27,912 nucleotides of DNA, taken from positions 1-27,912 of IMG/VR virus record IMGVR_UViG_3300034061_003912; one strand, 5' to 3'. The notes below the pieces were generated by a model. It was not told the DNA's origin, ran no database searches, and saw only the letters and a program-made list of their open reading frames with translations. Shown piece by piece: positions 26,909-27,912 of this stretch (position 1 is the stretch's first letter; each line of letters begins with the position of its first letter). The position numbers were made by a program, and so were the translations under genes. The DNA is from a virus.

Positions 26909-27772
26909 GAACTTAGCTGATAATTTTTTAGCAATTTTTTTAGCAGGGGCAAAGAGAGACTTAAATCTTTCTTTGCCTTCTTTTGTGAACTTATCTTTGA
27001 TTACATCGTCAATAATGATTTTATTATCAATTTCGTAGAGAGCATTGATTTCAACTTGGTCACGAATATATTGCTCAACATTAGTTACTTGCTCTACTAA
27101 ACGAGTTCCTTCTGCAGAGTATTCAAAAACATCTACATGCCCACCTTCTGCTAGGACATAATGTAGAACTGGTTTAACTTGTTTGATTTTAATTTTGAAC
27201 TTATTCTTTGTTGCTTCTTTGATGAGTGGTTCGGCAGCATTCTTCAGAGCATTTAAAACAGTTGTGGATGCTATCGTTGCAGCAGTTGTGACTACTGCGA
27301 CAGCACCAGCCGTAGCAACAAGAGAAGGGTCAGGTAAATTAATATCGATTCCATTTATAGTAAAGGTTGGAGTAGTAGGTTTGTCTGCTGGTATTTCAGC
27401 AATCGGCACTTGAGGTGGGGGAGTTTGAGCAATCTGAGGCAGTTGGGGAGTAGAGGTATCTGGTAATCCTCTTTCTTTTGGTTTTTCTTCCTGTTTTTGT
27501 TTTTCTCTTTCTGCTTTTACTGCAGCATCAAACTCTGCTTGAGTTGGTACATTAATGACTGGATACGGTATTCTTGTATTTGGTACATCAACAATAGGAA
27601 CTTCTAACCCACGAACTACTGGTGCTTCAACATCACGAATTGCTGGTTTCTCTATAGTAGAAATTACAGAAGGACCAGCAATTTTATTGATGTTTGAATT
27701 TGGAACATTAATCGGATTATTTCCGATTATAGGTCTTAAACTAGAAGTATCAATTGGTTTTATTGGTTCCAT
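26900..27772 (-). CDS. Pro-rich probable virion protein, 290 aa
   Basis: The N-terminal half is low in complexity and rich in Pro, Ile and Val (repeated PxxxVP steps, IPYPVINVP), with a charged coiled segment (AEFDAAVKAEREKQKQEEKP, about 79-98). A hydrophobic Ala/Thr/Val stretch at about 152-175 precedes a basic, folded-looking C-terminal domain (about 185-290). The extended Pro-rich N-terminus plus a compact tail suggests a virion or tail-associated protein of T4-like cyanophages, but I cannot name it. It lies on the opposite strand to everything upstream and so belongs to a different transcription unit entering from the right. Confidence 0.7.
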   Translation of the reverse strand: MEPIKPIDTSSLRPIIGNNPINVPNSNINKIAGPSVISTIEKPAIRDVEAPVVRGLEVPIVDVPNTRIPYPVINVPTQAEFDAAVKAEREKQKQEEKPKERGLPDTSTPQLPQIAQTPPPQVPIAEIPADKPTTPTFTINGIDINLPDPSLVATAGAVAVVTTAATIASTTVLNALKNAAEPLIKEATKNKFKIKIKQVKPVLHYVLAEGGHVDVFEYSAEGTRLVEQVTNVEQYIRDQVEINALYEIDNKIIIDDVIKDKFTKEGKERFKSLFAPAKKIAKKLSAKFSI

Positions 27773-27912
27773 TTACTACGTCCTCAACTCGTGGATATTT
27801 CACAACAACATCTGCACAAACTTTGTAGTAAGGACTTTCTGGATGGAACATTACACCATTCTTATATGCTTCTCCACATTTTAATAATCTTACGAGTTCA
27901 AAATCCAATCTT
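27750..27912 (-). CDS. Partial gene running off right edge
   Basis: An open minus-strand frame from the window end to a TGA at 27750-27752; the start lies beyond the window. The readable part includes LDFELVRLLKCGEAYKNG, then FHPESPYYKVCADVVVKYPR. It overlaps the start of the 290-aa gene by 23 bases, so the two are translated together. The two Cys residues and short length suggest a small structural or DNA-associated phage protein. No family named. Confidence 0.65.
   Translation of the reverse strand, partial: RLDFELVRLLKCGEAYKNGVMFHPESPYYKVCADVVVKYPRVEDVVNGTNKTN

Noticed and set aside
1-27912. CRISPR arrays, insertion sequences, transposases or integrase genes
   Set aside because: No regular direct repeats with spacers, no inverted-repeat-bounded elements and no recombinase motifs were seen.

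Overview
The window reads as an accessory region of a large T4-like cyanophage (cyanomyovirus). The evidence is photosynthesis-linked genes (two high-light-inducible proteins, a plant-type [2Fe-2S] ferredoxin), T4-type late promoter boxes (TATAAATA, GATAAATA), near-consensus sigma70 promoters, eight dispersed tRNA genes, tightly packed genes with ATGA or TAATG junctions, and a long glycan-synthesis cluster. Seven of the eight tRNAs have U at the wobble position and so read A-ending codons. That suits an AT-rich phage in a richer-GC host, so Synechococcus is a more likely host than Prochlorococcus (inference). The lineage calls come from recognising families by eye; no database search was run.

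Layout, left to right. 1-3812: a GIY-YIG nuclease, two 2OG-Fe(II) oxygenase-fold proteins, a secreted tail-lysozyme-fold protein, a histone-H1-like protein and a GT32-type glycosyltransferase. 3813-9391: tRNA blocks (Ile, Arg, Asn, Thr; Gly; Val; Ser; Pro) behind strong promoters, interleaved with a third oxygenase, a cyanobacterial SLH/OprB-type porin, a Dps-like ferritin and several tiny membrane proteins. A 259-base stretch between tRNA-Asn and tRNA-Thr is packed with hairpins. 9392-9808: a small conserved-looking gene, then a structured RNA leader (candidate wcaG RNA) and a terminator/promoter composite.

9809-20306 is a 12-gene glycan island: gmd, FkbM methyltransferase, fcl, GT11 alpha-1,2-fucosyltransferase, GT2, GT6 (ABO-type), GT25, a UDP-sugar 4-epimerase, a GT/DUF3431 fusion, UDP-galactopyranose mutase, a DUF3431-like protein and GT25. 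Together these can make GDP-fucose, UDP-Gal or UDP-GalNAc and UDP-Galf, and could build a fucosylated blood-group-like branch. 20338-21323: a photosynthesis module (hli, small membrane protein, petF, small protein, hli). 21364-22435: a fourth 2OG oxygenase-like protein and a peroxiredoxin. 22495-26908: a run of small genes with a C39-like peptidase and a GH24 lysozyme that share an N-terminal module, a holin-like protein, a secreted HExxH metalloprotease and a thermonuclease. From 26900 onward genes are on the minus strand (a 290-aa Pro-rich protein and a partial gene).

The most unusual signals are: (i) at least four sites where an intrinsic terminator and a sigma70 promoter are superimposed, with the -35 box in the hairpin and the -10 box exactly 17 bases on; (ii) the hairpin array inside the tRNA operon; (iii) the structured leader before gmd; (iv) the GT11 + GT6 pairing; (v) the module shared by two cell-wall or protease-type enzymes.
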